Source: Palsa-504 sp050011155 (lineage in GTDB: Bacteria > Actinomycetota > Actinomycetes > Streptosporangiales > Streptosporangiaceae). Taken from it: 64,000 nucleotides of DNA. Where the stretch lies: NCBI GenBank assembly GCA_050011155.1, contig JBEKJP010000009.1:28251-92250 (forward strand), in the 5' to 3' direction. Below are positions 39,160 to 48,316 of this stretch, piece by piece; the first letter of the stretch is position 1, and each line of letters opens with the position of its first letter. A model generated the notes under the pieces. That model was not told where the DNA came from. It saw only the letters and a program-made list of their open reading frames with translations, and did not search any database. Position numbers and translations under genes: made by a program.

Positions 39160-40677
39160 CTATTCGGGGCTGAGGGCGCGGATGGTGTCGATGGTGTCGG
39201 ACTCGGCGGCGGTCTTGTCTTCGCGGTAGCGGAGCACGCGGGCGAACCGCAGCGCGAGGCCGCCCGGGTAGCGCGGGCTGCGCTGGACGCCGTCGAAGGC
39301 GATCTCCACCACCAGTTCGGGGCGGACGTAGACGGTGTAGGAGTCCCGGTGGTCTTCCAGCTCGAGCAGGCGTGAGGTCTGCCAGGTCAGCAGCTCGTCG
39401 GTCAGGCCCTTGAACGTCTTGCCGAGCATGACGAAGCCGCCCGTGTCCGCGTCGCGGGCGCCCAGGTGCAGGTTGGACAGCCAGCCCCGGCGCCGGCCGT
39501 GGCCCCACTCGACGGCCAGCACCACCAGGTCCAGCGTGTGCCGCGGCTTGACCTTGATCCACCCCGCGCCGCGCCGCCCGGCTGCGTAGGGCGCTCCCAG
39601 CGACTTGACCACGACGCCTTCGTGGCCGTGCGCCAGCGCGTCGTCGAAGAACGCCGCCGCATCCTCGGCCGAGGAGGTGACCAGGCGGGGCATGAGCAGC
39701 TCGGCCGGCACCGCGCGAGCCAGGGCGGCGTGCCGGTCACTGTCCGGAGTGTCGATCAGGTCGGCGCCCTCCAGGTGCAGCACGTCGAACAGGAACAGCG
39801 ACACCGGCACCGGCGGCCCTTTGACGTCCAGGCTGGCGGTCCTGGCCGCGGTGTCCTGGAACGGCAGCGGCCGCCCGTCTTCGCGCAGTGCGATCAGCTC
39901 GCCGTCGAGGACCGCGCTCGAGACTCCGAACCTGGCCAGGACCGCCACCACCTCGGGCAGCCGGGCCGTGATGTCGTCCAGGGTCCGGGTAAACAGCCGA
40001 ACGTTCCCCTCGGACAGGTGCGCCTGAATCCTGATGCCGTCCAGCTTCCACTCCACGGCCGCCGGGATACCCGCCTTGGCCAGCGCGTCACCGATCGTCG
40101 GAGCGCTGGCGGCGAGCATCGGCCGGACCGGACGCCCCACCTCCAGGCCGAAGGCGGCCAGCGCGTCGCTACCGCCGGACACCGCGGCGGCCGCCACCGC
40201 GCCCAGCGAGCCGCGCAGCATCATGGCCCGGCGCACCTCGGCCACCGGCACCGAGGCCGCTCGCGCTACCGCCTCGGTCATCACCCCCTCCAGCGCGCCC
40301 TGGCGCAGCTCACCGGAGAGCAGGCCGACCAGGAACCGCTGCTCGTCCCGGGTGGCCCGGCCGAACAGCTCACCCACCAGCGCCTTGCGCGCGGCCGCCG
40401 AGCCCTTCCCGGACACCGCCCCGATCGCGGAGAAAGCCGTATCCACGTCGCTCAGCGTCAGCGCGGGAGCGTCCGCGGGCGTGAACCCGTCCCGCAGCGC
40501 CGCCCATCCGACGCCGATCTGCCGCTGCGGCAACTCGCCGGACAAGTACGCCACCGCCACCGGCACCTCGAGCGGCCCAGCCGCCCGCAGCGCCCCGGCC
40601 AGCGTCTCGATCTTCGCCAGCCGCGCGCTGGTCCCGGCCACGACCCGCGACACCTCAGCGATCTCACTAAGCAGCAC
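39160..40677 (-). CDS. lig: ATP-dependent DNA ligase
   Basis: A 505-residue ligase. The AMP-accepting lysine is K211 in AVEWKLDGIRIQAH (KxDG motif), with motif III LDGELIAL, motif IV GHEGVVVKSLG and motif V GWIKVKPRHTLDLVV. An N-terminal helical DNA-binding domain (residues 1-190) makes it the LigB-like architecture of actinobacteria, distinct from NHEJ LigD; no Ku or primase gene is nearby. It seals nicks using ATP and adds to the essential NAD-dependent LigA. GTG 40677 follows GGGGAG. Confidence 0.94.
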   Translation of the reverse strand: MLLSEIAEVSRVVAGTSARLAKIETLAGALRAAGPLEVPVAVAYLSGELPQRQIGVGWAALRDGFTPADAPALTLSDVDTAFSAIGAVSGKGSAAARKALVGELFGRATRDEQRFLVGLLSGELRQGALEGVMTEAVARAASVPVAEVRRAMMLRGSLGAVAAAAVSGGSDALAAFGLEVGRPVRPMLAASAPTIGDALAKAGIPAAVEWKLDGIRIQAHLSEGNVRLFTRTLDDITARLPEVVAVLARFGVSSAVLDGELIALREDGRPLPFQDTAARTASLDVKGPPVPVSLFLFDVLHLEGADLIDTPDSDRHAALARAVPAELLMPRLVTSSAEDAAAFFDDALAHGHEGVVVKSLGAPYAAGRRGAGWIKVKPRHTLDLVVLAVEWGHGRRRGWLSNLHLGARDADTGGFVMLGKTFKGLTDELLTWQTSRLLELEDHRDSYTVYVRPELVVEIAFDGVQRSPRYPGGLALRFARVLRYREDKTAAESDTIDTIRALSPE

Positions 40678-40750
40678 GCACCCATTCTCCCCACCGCCGC
40701 CCTGCTACCCCACGCCACCGCCCGCTCCCGCGAGCCCTCAAGCTGGCCGC

Positions 40751-41473
40751 TCAGGTGAAGATCATCAGGTCGCGGAGCTCGTCGACGCGGGCCGGGGGCA
40801 GGTCGGTGTAGGCGCATAGTTCGTCGGCGCTGGTGAACCGGCCGAGCTTGTCCCGCGCGGCCAGCACGCCGGTCACCTCGCCCGGCGCCAGCCCGAGCCC
40901 GGTGGCGAGCACGGCGCCGGGCACGTGGTTGACGTCCACCAGCCCGCCGTCGTCGTACGCCCGGGTCAGGTCCGGTCGGCCGATCATCAGGTCCCTGGCC
41001 AGGGCGGGGTTGGTCGCGATCAGGTGCCGCGCTTCCTTCCTGCGCTCGATCCGGTCGCGAGCCTGGATCACGGCGGCCTGGTTGAGCTGCCGCACGCTCG
41101 CCGCCCGCCCCGCCAACGGAGCACCCGGAGCACCCGGAGCACCCGGCCCGGCTTCGGGCCGGAACAGGAAGAACGAGTGGACCGCCGCGCACCCGGCCAG
41201 CGCCACGATGAAGCCGCCGACCGCCGCGTTGCCGCCACTGCCGGAGGGGAAAGCGCCCAACGCGACGATCATCGCCACGGTCGCGGCCAGGTAACCGGCG
41301 AACCAGCCCCAGGCCCGCCGGGTTCGCTGGCCGACCGCGTAGAACAGGAAGGGCACCGGGGACAGGAAGCCGATCGACCAGATCGGTACCGAGGTCCACC
41401 AGACCTGGCGGACCAGCCGGCCGGTGCGCGGGCGCGTGGCAGGCAGGCGGCTATCCGGCCCGGCTGATGTCAT
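40751..41473 (-). CDS. Helix-hairpin-helix membrane protein
   Basis: A 240-residue protein with three hydrophobic helices (about residues 28-48, 55-75 and 83-103), a short GAPGAPGAP repeat, a basic stretch, and a ComEA-like helix-hairpin-helix region at the C-terminus (VDVNHVPGAVLATGLGLAPG, DKLGRFTSADELCAYTDLPP). HhH motifs usually bind DNA without sequence specificity, but the combination suggests a membrane-tethered protein of unknown role. GGGGAGGG precedes the ATG. It lies 37 bases after livM on the same strand. Confidence 0.75.
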   Translation of the reverse strand: MTSAGPDSRLPATRPRTGRLVRQVWWTSVPIWSIGFLSPVPFLFYAVGQRTRRAWGWFAGYLAATVAMIVALGAFPSGSGGNAAVGGFIVALAGCAAVHSFFLFRPEAGPGAPGAPGAPLAGRAASVRQLNQAAVIQARDRIERRKEARHLIATNPALARDLMIGRPDLTRAYDDGGLVDVNHVPGAVLATGLGLAPGEVTGVLAARDKLGRFTSADELCAYTDLPPARVDELRDLMIFT

Positions 41474-41510
41474 GGATGCCCTCCCCTGATCGACTGGGCC
41501 TGAAAAAGGC

Positions 41511-42617
41511 TCAGCCGCCCTCGCTGGGTCGGCTCCGGCGGCCCCGGCCGCCAGTACCGCGCCGGCCAGGACCCTTCGAGCCGCGGCGGCCGGTGCTTTC
41601 CGGCCCCCAGAGCCAGTATCCGACGGGGAACAGCCGGATGTGCAAGTGTTCGTCGACCAGGCCCCACAGTCCGCGCCGCGCGAACAGCGCCACGGCGATC
41701 GCCACCAGTCCCAGGATGATCAGATACCAGGCGTTGTACGACTGCAGCGCCTGCTGCAGGACCATGTACACCAAGGTGCCGAGGATCGGCCCCTCGATCG
41801 TGCCGAGCCCGCCGATGATCACCGCGAACGCCATCTTGGCCGTCCACTGCACGCTGAAATCCGCGTCCGGCTGCACGCCGAGCAGGCTGACCGCGTTGAG
41901 CGCGCCGGCCGCGCCGCAGCCGACCGCGGCCACCACGAAGACGAGCATCCGGACGATCCCGACCCGCACGCCCGAGCTTCGCGCCGCCACCTCGTCGTCG
42001 CGGACGGCGGTGAGCGCGAGCCCCAGCCGGCCGCGCAGCATCAGCCAGACGGTGGCCAGCGAGAGGACCGTGACGGCGAGGCCGATCCAGTAGGTGTAGG
42101 CGGTGAGCAGCGTCGGGTCGATCCCGGACAGGCCGGGCATCGGCAGGCCGGTGCCGCCGCCGAGTGCGGAGAACCGCTCGATGACGAGCATCACCGTCGC
42201 CGCCAGCACCCAGGTGGCGATGGCGAAGTACCCGGTCCGCAGCCGGGAGACCAGCCACCACAGGGGCAGCGCGGCCACGCCGCAGCCGATCGCCGCCACC
42301 GGCAGCGCGGCGAACGGCGAGATCCCGTTGATGGCCAGGATGAGCACGAAGTACGCGCCGAGCCCCACGAACGCCTGCTGCCCGACCGACACCAGGCCGG
42401 CGTAGCCCGCCAGCAGGTTCCACATGCTGGCGAGCGTGAGGATCACGAAGCCCTGGACCATGATGGTCGTGGTGCCCGAGTACACGATGTACGGGAACAG
42501 GGCCAGCACGACCACGACGACGAGGGCACCGCCGCCGGTCCAGGTCATGTTCCGACGTGACCGAGTCACCCGGATTTTTTCGGCCGAACGGGCCGTGGTT
42601 TCAGTGGCCACGCTCAT
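41511..42617 (-). CDS. livM: Branched-chain-type amino acid ABC transporter permease LivM
   Basis: A 368-residue permease with about nine membrane helices. NLLAGYAGLVSVGQQAFVGL and the cytoplasmic LALTAVRDDEVAARSSGV (EAA-like loop) followed by IGGLGTIEGPILGTLVY identify the LivM family. The ATG start shares four bases with the livH stop (ATGA). The C-terminus carries an Arg/Gly-rich tail of about 25 residues not typical of the family. It forms the channel with LivH. Confidence 0.93.
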   Translation of the reverse strand: MSVATETTARSAEKIRVTRSRRNMTWTGGGALVVVVVLALFPYIVYSGTTTIMVQGFVILTLASMWNLLAGYAGLVSVGQQAFVGLGAYFVLILAINGISPFAALPVAAIGCGVAALPLWWLVSRLRTGYFAIATWVLAATVMLVIERFSALGGGTGLPMPGLSGIDPTLLTAYTYWIGLAVTVLSLATVWLMLRGRLGLALTAVRDDEVAARSSGVRVGIVRMLVFVVAAVGCGAAGALNAVSLLGVQPDADFSVQWTAKMAFAVIIGGLGTIEGPILGTLVYMVLQQALQSYNAWYLIILGLVAIAVALFARRGLWGLVDEHLHIRLFPVGYWLWGPESTGRRGSKGPGRRGTGGRGRRSRPSEGG

Positions 42618-43489
42618 GATTGAGCCTTCCGCGAGGTGAGGCCCTGTGGCCGGATCACCAGCACGGCCAGGAAGACGAGGTACCCGGCCAGCACCTCGTA
42701 CGAGATGTTGATCTGAGCGCCGACCTGCTGGGCCACCCCGAGCACCACGCCGCCGAGCAGCGTGCCCCACAGCGACCCGAGGCCGCCGATGACGACCGCG
42801 GCGAACGCGAACAGCAAGATGGTGTCCGTGCCGGTGGTGGGCGCGAACTGCGAGTACATGCCGTAGGCGATGCCCGCCAGCGCCACCGTGGCGAACGCGA
42901 TCGCGGCCGCGATGCCGAATACGTGCCGGTAGTCGACCCCGGACAGCTGGGCGGCCTCCCGGTCGTCCGCCACCGCCCGGATCATCCGGCCGTACCGCGA
43001 GGCGGACAGGAAGTACTGCAGGCCGAGCAGGACCAGCACGGCCACCGCGAAGATCAGCAGCAGCAGGTAGGGGACCTGGATCTGCGAGCCGACCGAGAAC
43101 GAGCCGGTGATGATGGAGCTGCCCACGCCGAGCGAGTGGCTGTCCGCGTTGATGAACTGCAGCAGCCCGGCCTCGATGACCACCGAGAGCCCGAACGTCA
43201 CCAGCAGCGTGGTCAGCTCGCTCCGCTCCAGGGCCGCCTGGATCAGGGTTCGCTGCAGGCCGTAGCCGAGCACCGCCATGATCGGCACCACGATCAGGAA
43301 CGACCACAGCACGGGGATATGGGTCACGGTGATGACCCCGAGCGCGATGTACCCGCCGATCACCGCGAGGTCGCCGTGTGCGAGGTTGACGACCTTCATG
43401 ACCCCGAACATGAGCGAGAGCCCGCAGGCGAACAGCGCGTACAAGCCGCCGGTCAAGATGCCCTGGATGATGCCGTTGACGTAGGCCAT
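42614..43489 (-). CDS. livH: Branched-chain-type amino acid ABC transporter permease LivH
   Basis: A 291-residue permease: NGIIQGILTGGLYALFACGL, LMFGVMKVVNLAHGDLAVIG, and the EAA-like loop GRMIRAVADDREAAQLSGVD followed by IGGLGSLWGTLLGGVVLG. The ATG at 43489 shares one base with the TAA of livF (TAATG). The frame upstream to 43603 lies inside livF and is not used. Confidence 0.94.
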   Translation of the reverse strand: MAYVNGIIQGILTGGLYALFACGLSLMFGVMKVVNLAHGDLAVIGGYIALGVITVTHIPVLWSFLIVVPIMAVLGYGLQRTLIQAALERSELTTLLVTFGLSVVIEAGLLQFINADSHSLGVGSSIITGSFSVGSQIQVPYLLLLIFAVAVLVLLGLQYFLSASRYGRMIRAVADDREAAQLSGVDYRHVFGIAAAIAFATVALAGIAYGMYSQFAPTTGTDTILLFAFAAVVIGGLGSLWGTLLGGVVLGVAQQVGAQINISYEVLAGYLVFLAVLVIRPQGLTSRKAQS

Positions 43490-44241
43490 TAAGGCTCGCT
43501 CCCCTCGTCGGCCCCGCCAAAGCCGAAGTACGCGGCCTCGACCTGCTCCGGAGTGACCTCCGACGGGCGGCCTTCCAGCGTGGTGTGCCCCTCGAGCAGG
43601 CACTGCAGGTGGGACGCCACCCGCAGGGCCTGGCTCACGTCCTGCTCGACCAGCAGCACGGTGAGGCCGCTCGCCAGGATCTGCGGCATCATCGCGTAGA
43701 TGCGCTGGACCACGACCGGCGCCAGGCCGAGGGAGACCTCGTCCAGCAGCAGCACGCGCGGGTTGGCGACCAGCGCCCGCCCGATGGCGACCGACTGCTG
43801 CTCACCCCCGGACAGCTGCGCGGTCCGCTGGTTCCTGCGCTCCTTCATCCAGCCGAACATCTCGTAGACGCGCTCGATGGTCCACGGCCCCGGGCGCGCG
43901 TAGGTGGCGCCGACCCGGAGGTTCTCCTCCACGGTCAGCGAGCCGAACAGCCGCCGCCCCTCCGGCACCATGGCGATCCCACCGGTGGCCCGGCGTTCCG
44001 GCCTGACCCGGGTCATGTCCTTGCCGTCGTACAGGATCGAGCCGTCGGTCGGTGAGTGCAGGCCGACGATCGTGCGGAGCAGCGTGGACTTGCCCGCGCC
44101 GTTGGCGCCGATGATCGCGTACACCTCGCCCGGGAACACCCGCAGCGAGATGCCGTCCAGCGCCCGCAGCTGGCCGTGGTGCACCACCAGGTCCCTGACC
44201 TCGAGAATAGGCGTGCCGTTGTCCGGCCGGGGCTCGCTCAT
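43489..44241 (-). CDS. livF: ABC transporter ATP-binding protein LivF
   Basis: A 250-residue ATPase: Walker A GANGAGKS, VPEGRRLFGSLTVEENL (LivF hallmark), signature LSGGEQQSVAIGRAL and Walker B VLLLDEVSLGLAP. It powers the transporter together with LivG. It overlaps livG by four bases. Confidence 0.95.
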   Translation of the reverse strand: MSEPRPDNGTPILEVRDLVVHHGQLRALDGISLRVFPGEVYAIIGANGAGKSTLLRTIVGLHSPTDGSILYDGKDMTRVRPERRATGGIAMVPEGRRLFGSLTVEENLRVGATYARPGPWTIERVYEMFGWMKERRNQRTAQLSGGEQQSVAIGRALVANPRVLLLDEVSLGLAPVVVQRIYAMMPQILASGLTVLLVEQDVSQALRVASHLQCLLEGHTTLEGRPSEVTPEQVEAAYFGFGGADEGSEP

Positions 44242-45020
44242 GGGGTGTCCTCGCCGAGGAGGTTTTCATCCAGCGTGCCGCCGGTCAGGGAGGCGGTGAC
44301 GTCCGAGCCGAGGAAGACCTCCCGGACGGCCGGGGTGGCCAGCACCTCGGCCGGGGTGCCGTCGCCGATGAACGCGCCGCCGGTCAGGCACAGGAGCCGG
44401 CTCACCACCGCGGTGAGCGCGCGGACCACGTGCTCGATCCAGATCACCGCGATGCCCTCGGCGTTGACCACGCGGACGATCTCGACCAGCTGCGCGACCT
44501 CCGGGTCGGTCAGGCCGCCGGCCACCTCGTCGAGCAGCAGCAACTGAGGCCGGGAGGCGAGGGCGCGGGCTAGTTCCAGCCGCTTGCGCTGGAGCAGGCC
44601 GAGCCGGCCGGCGGGCAGGTTGGCCTGCTCGGCCATCCCGGCCCGGTCGAGGGCGTCGGCCGCCGCCGCGTAGCTGGCCCGGCGCCGCAGCCCCGCGCCC
44701 TGCTGCGCGGCGACGAGCAGGTTCTCGTACACGGTCATGTCGGTGAACGGGCGCGGGACCTGGTAGGTCCGCCCGATGCCCAGCTTGCACCGCGCCGCCG
44801 GGTCCAGCTTGGTGACCGGGCGGCCGGCGAACGAGATGCGCCCGGCGTCCGGCGCCAGGTTGCCGGAGATGAGGCCGAACAGGCTGGTCTTGCCCGCCCC
44901 GTTCGGCCCCACGATCCCCACGGTGTCGCCGGCGCCGACGCTCAGCGAGAGGTCGTCGGCGATGACGACCTGGCCGAACCGTTTGGTCACCCGGTCAAGT
45001 GAGAGGAGCGGACCGGTCAT
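44238..45020 (-). CDS. livG: ABC transporter ATP-binding protein LivG
   Basis: A 260-residue ATPase: Walker A GPNGAGKT, LGIGRTYQVPRPFTDMTVYE, Walker B LLLLDEVAGGLTD and the switch region IWIEHVV. The signature region is GLLQRKRLELARAL, so the usual LSGGQ/LPYGQ glycines are absent; in the Liv subfamily this motif is often relaxed. It follows the binding-protein gene by four bases. Confidence 0.93.
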   Translation of the reverse strand: MTGPLLSLDRVTKRFGQVVIADDLSLSVGAGDTVGIVGPNGAGKTSLFGLISGNLAPDAGRISFAGRPVTKLDPAARCKLGIGRTYQVPRPFTDMTVYENLLVAAQQGAGLRRRASYAAAADALDRAGMAEQANLPAGRLGLLQRKRLELARALASRPQLLLLDEVAGGLTDPEVAQLVEIVRVVNAEGIAVIWIEHVVRALTAVVSRLLCLTGGAFIGDGTPAEVLATPAVREVFLGSDVTASLTGGTLDENLLGEDTP

Positions 45021-45024
45021 CGGG

Positions 45025-46455
45025 TCACTTGTTGGTCGGCTTGAGGTCGCCGGTGATCTTTGCCTGTGGCTGCAGCGTATTGTCGACCACCACGGCCTCG
45101 AGCGGGTACTTGGTGCCCGTCTGCCACTGGATGCCGACCGGCGGGGTGATGGCCACGCCCGGCGCGGGCGCCTTGCTCGAGGTGAAGTCGATCGGCCCGG
45201 CCACGCCGTTGACGTTCACCTGGTGGATGGCGTCGGCCACCTCGTTCTTGTCGTGCGGGTTGTTCACCGCGCTGAACGCGGCGTGCGCGATCTCGAAGAG
45301 GGTGTAGTTGCTGATGTTGGAGTTCCACTGGCCATGACCGGAGGACTCGTAGTCGTCGGCGAACTGCTGGCAGGTCTCGCCGGTGAACGAGGACGTCCAC
45401 GGCAGCGAGGGAGCCCACCAGGCGTCGGTGGCGACGTTATTCACCAGCGAGCCGAGCGCGTAGGCGTCGGTCGGGAACAGCAGCACCTTGGCCACGGTGG
45501 CCAGCTTCGGCCTGAAGCCCTGCTGCACGGACTGCTTCCACATGGTGGCGAAGTCGGGCGGCAGCGGCACGTTGGTGAAGAAGTCGGCTTTGTCGCTCTT
45601 GAACTGGGAGATCATCGAAGAGTAGTTCGTCGTCCCGTCGGTGTAGGCCGAGGAGAGGTCGAAGGTGTAGCCGGCCGACTTGGCGATCACCGGGAACACC
45701 GCGCGGAACGCGTTGCCGTCGGAGTCGTTCGGGAACGCGGCGGCGACGACCTTGTCCGTCTTGAGCTGCGCGTGGATCCTGTTCCACATCGGGATAAAGG
45801 CCTCGACCAGGTGCTCCGCGCCGAGGAAATACATGACGACGTACTTCGCCTTCTCCGTCGCCTTCTGCGGGTTGCCCTTGGGGAACAGGTTCAGGTACCA
45901 CGACTCCCACGGGATGTTCGAGCAGATCAGCGGCGTGCCCAGGGTCTCGGCGGTGCTGGCGACCGCGTTCACGGTCTCCGGCGTGCTCGAGGCCAGCAGC
46001 ATGTCCACGTGATCGCCGTTGATGGCCTGCTGGGCCAGCTGGCCGGCCCGGGTCGGGCTGGACTGCGTGTCGTAGGAGTTGATCTGGACCTCGTAGGTCT
46101 TGCCGCCGATCTTGAACCCGTTCTTGTACGGCGACGTCGCCTTGATCTTCTGCAGCACGAAGCCGTCAGGCGCGCCGAACCCGGCCAGCGCGCCGGTCAG
46201 CGGGTGGATCCAGCCGATCGTGATCTTCCCGGAGGACGATCCCGCGCCCGTGCTTGACGTCGAGGTCGCACCCTTGATGCTCGTGCTGCAGGCTTCGAGC
46301 AGGCCGCCGCCGCCCACCACGGCCGCGCTGGCGCCGAACGCGCGGAGCGCACTGCGCCGGCTCAGCCATCCCGGCCCCTCGGGGTGCCCGTCGGTGGTCC
46401 CCTTTGCCCCCCGCAAAGGCTTATTACTGTCCGGTTGCGCAGTATGGTCACTCAT
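45025..46455 (-). CDS. Tat-type lipoprotein, ABC transporter substrate-binding protein
   Basis: A 476-residue type I periplasmic-binding-fold protein. The N-terminus has a twin-arginine motif (SRRSALRAF, residues 32-40), a hydrophobic stretch and lipobox LLEAC with Cys56 as the lipidation site. The mature part begins with a Ser/Gly linker, then KITIGWIHPLTGALAGFGAP, as in LivJ/UrtA/amide-binding proteins. It is about 80 residues longer than typical LivJ, so the ligand may not be a branched-chain amino acid. AAAGGAG precedes the ATG at 46455. It is first in the five-gene transporter operon. Confidence 0.9.
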   Translation of the reverse strand: MSDHTAQPDSNKPLRGAKGTTDGHPEGPGWLSRRSALRAFGASAAVVGGGGLLEACSTSIKGATSTSSTGAGSSSGKITIGWIHPLTGALAGFGAPDGFVLQKIKATSPYKNGFKIGGKTYEVQINSYDTQSSPTRAGQLAQQAINGDHVDMLLASSTPETVNAVASTAETLGTPLICSNIPWESWYLNLFPKGNPQKATEKAKYVVMYFLGAEHLVEAFIPMWNRIHAQLKTDKVVAAAFPNDSDGNAFRAVFPVIAKSAGYTFDLSSAYTDGTTNYSSMISQFKSDKADFFTNVPLPPDFATMWKQSVQQGFRPKLATVAKVLLFPTDAYALGSLVNNVATDAWWAPSLPWTSSFTGETCQQFADDYESSGHGQWNSNISNYTLFEIAHAAFSAVNNPHDKNEVADAIHQVNVNGVAGPIDFTSSKAPAPGVAITPPVGIQWQTGTKYPLEAVVVDNTLQPQAKITGDLKPTNK

Positions 46456-47477
46456 TGCAATCGATCTCCTTTGAGGGACGCGCCATCGGCGCGGGACCGC
46501 ATCTGAAGCGACACCAGCGAACCCCTGTGGCACCTGGGTCTGGGGTGGCTGCGGGCGTCATGAGGCTAATATCACGTAAATCACCAACGAGGGATAGCCA
46601 TGGCCTCAGCAGCGTGGATTCTGCCTCATTGGTTCGCCAGCGGGCTGGCGAGGCCTCGGGGCGCGAGTACCTGATAGGGGCCTCCTATCACCTAATGAGA
46701 AATTGCGCCGTGTGCAGAGCCGAGGTCAATTGTGCGCTCTGCGAACGAACGTACATATATAGAACAGTATGGCAACGCTAGGATGCGCGTTCGGGGATAG
46801 TCAACGCACGTTATGTAACTGTTTCAAATTGTGATATGCCGAGGTCGCGGCGCTGAGCAGACCAACGTTCATGGCGATGGGCGTGCGCTCCCTCACCCTC
46901 GCTGTTATTTCCCCGGCCGCCCCGATCGAACGTCGCTGCCGCCGCAATGACCTGCGTCTTCCCGCCCAGTCGCGCCCCTCGGCGGCCGCGCGCGCCGCCA
47001 CCTCCTCGGCCTCCCCGGATCCTGGTCAAGCCGGATCGGCTGCCCATCCTCGCGCGCGCTCACGCAGCGATCCTAGAAATCTGTTACAAAATTGTCAACA
47101 AATTACGCGAACACGGCTGTAGCCTTTCCCTGGCGCCTCCGCCACCCCCACCCCCGCAACCCTGATGCCTCATCCCTGGCGGCAAGCCATGACCTCTGCC
47201 TTCGCCTGCACTCCCGTGCGCAGTCGCTGGCCGCCCTCGCAACCGGGACGATGTCACAACGTCCCGGTCAGGACCGGGTCAGCGTCACATCGTGCCGGTC
47301 TGGTACGCCGATTACTAGTCAGGGCCGGTTGTCTGGCACAATGTGATGCTGACCGCTAGGCCATGGCGACGCCCTCTCCTCGTTCGTCCGGTCTGGCTCA
47401 TCTGTGCGGTCCCGTCGGCTGTTCCCCGGTCGGCACGGGTCCGCCGCTTATCCAAAAGCTGGGAGAAGACCACAGTC
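46456..47477. other. Divergent regulatory gap between the liv operon and rpsP
   Basis: No gene was found. The part near 46740-46830 is AT-rich and promoter-like. Operator-like repeats: TGATAGG-GGCCT-CCTATCA (46672-46690) and GCAGAGC (46713-46719) with GCTCTGC (46735-46741). Near rpsP, ACCGGGACG and CGTCCCGGT (47242-47268) form a 9-bp hairpin in the probable rpsP leader. No regulator gene is adjacent. Confidence 0.5.
46672..46690. promoter_or_regulatory. Candidate operator of the liv-type operon
   Basis: TGATAGG and CCTATCA are exact complements around GGCCT. The site lies about 217 bases upstream of the binding-protein start and next to an AT-rich promoter-like stretch. The protein that would bind is not encoded nearby. 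Confidence 0.35.
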
Positions 47478-48068
47478 GTGGCTGTCAAGATCAAGCTGAA
47501 GCGCCTGGGCAAGATCCGGGAGCCTTACTACCGGATCGTCGTCGCGGACGCGCGCACCAAGCGCGACGGGCGCGCCATCGAGGAGATCGGCAAGTATCAC
47601 CCGAAGGCCGAGCCCTCGCTCATCGAAGTGAACTCTGAGCGGGTGCAGCACTGGCTGTCAGTGGGCGCGCAGCCCACCGACCCGGTTCGCGTCCTGCTCA
47701 AGATCACCGGGGACTGGCAGAAGTTCAACGGCGAGCCTGGTTCCGAGGGCACCCTGAGGACGGCCACGCCGAAGGCGGACAAGAAGGAAGCCTTCGATGT
47801 CGCCGCCAAGGCGAGCCAGGCCAGCAAGGAAGCCAAGGAAGACAAGGGCGCCCGGGGCTCGCGTGCGGCCAGGTCCGCCAAGGACACGGCGCCCAAGGAC
47901 ACCGCCGCCAAGGACACGGCGCCCAAGGACACCGCGCCCAAGGACGCTCCGGCCAAGGAGCCAGCGGACGCCAAGGCCGCGGACACCGCGACTCCGGACG
48001 CCAAGGCCGCGGACACCGCGACTGCGGACACCACAGCCGAAGCCGCCGAGTCGGGGAGCGGAGCCTGA
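47478..48068 (+). CDS. rpsP: 30S ribosomal protein bS16 with long tail
   Basis: The first 85 or so of 196 residues are bS16 (VAVKIKLKRLGKIREPYYRI, YHPKAEPSLIEV, VQHWLSVGAQPTDPVRVLLK). The remaining part is a Lys/Ala/Asp tail with repeated KDTAP/KDTAA units, longer than usual even for actinobacteria and probably disordered. The GTG start follows GGGAGAAG; the frame upstream to 47343 is not supported. First gene of the rpsP-khpA-rimM-trmD-rplS run. Confidence 0.95.
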   Translation: MAVKIKLKRLGKIREPYYRIVVADARTKRDGRAIEEIGKYHPKAEPSLIEVNSERVQHWLSVGAQPTDPVRVLLKITGDWQKFNGEPGSEGTLRTATPKADKKEAFDVAAKASQASKEAKEDKGARGSRAARSAKDTAPKDTAAKDTAPKDTAPKDAPAKEPADAKAADTATPDAKAADTATADTTAEAAESGSGA

Positions 48069-48069
48069 C

Positions 48070-48312
48070 GTGCTTGAGGAAGCCCTCGAGCACCTGGTCC
48101 GAGGCATCGTCCAGTATCCGGACGACGTCCAGGTAGCCAGCAGGTCGCTGCGCCGGGGTAACGTCCTCGAGGTGCGGGTGCACCCCGAGGATCTCGGCAA
48201 GGTCATCGGCAGGGGCGGGCGTACCGCCCGGGCGCTGCGCACCGTCATCGGTGCTCTGGCGTCGGGCCGTTACGTCCGTATCGACCTGCTGGACGCCAAC
48301 GAGGTTCGCTGA
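48070..48312 (+). CDS. khpA: KH-domain RNA-binding protein KhpA
   Basis: An 80-residue protein, one KH domain. LEEALEHLVRGIVQYPDDVQ at the N-terminus and GKVIGRGGRTARALRTVI with the GxxG loop (GRGG). It binds RNA, usually with KhpB, and sits between rpsP and rimM in most actinobacteria and firmicutes. The GTG begins one base after the rpsP stop; rimM starts four bases after its own stop. Confidence 0.95.
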   Translation: MLEEALEHLVRGIVQYPDDVQVASRSLRRGNVLEVRVHPEDLGKVIGRGGRTARALRTVIGALASGRYVRIDLLDANEVR

Positions 48313-48316
48313 CCCG

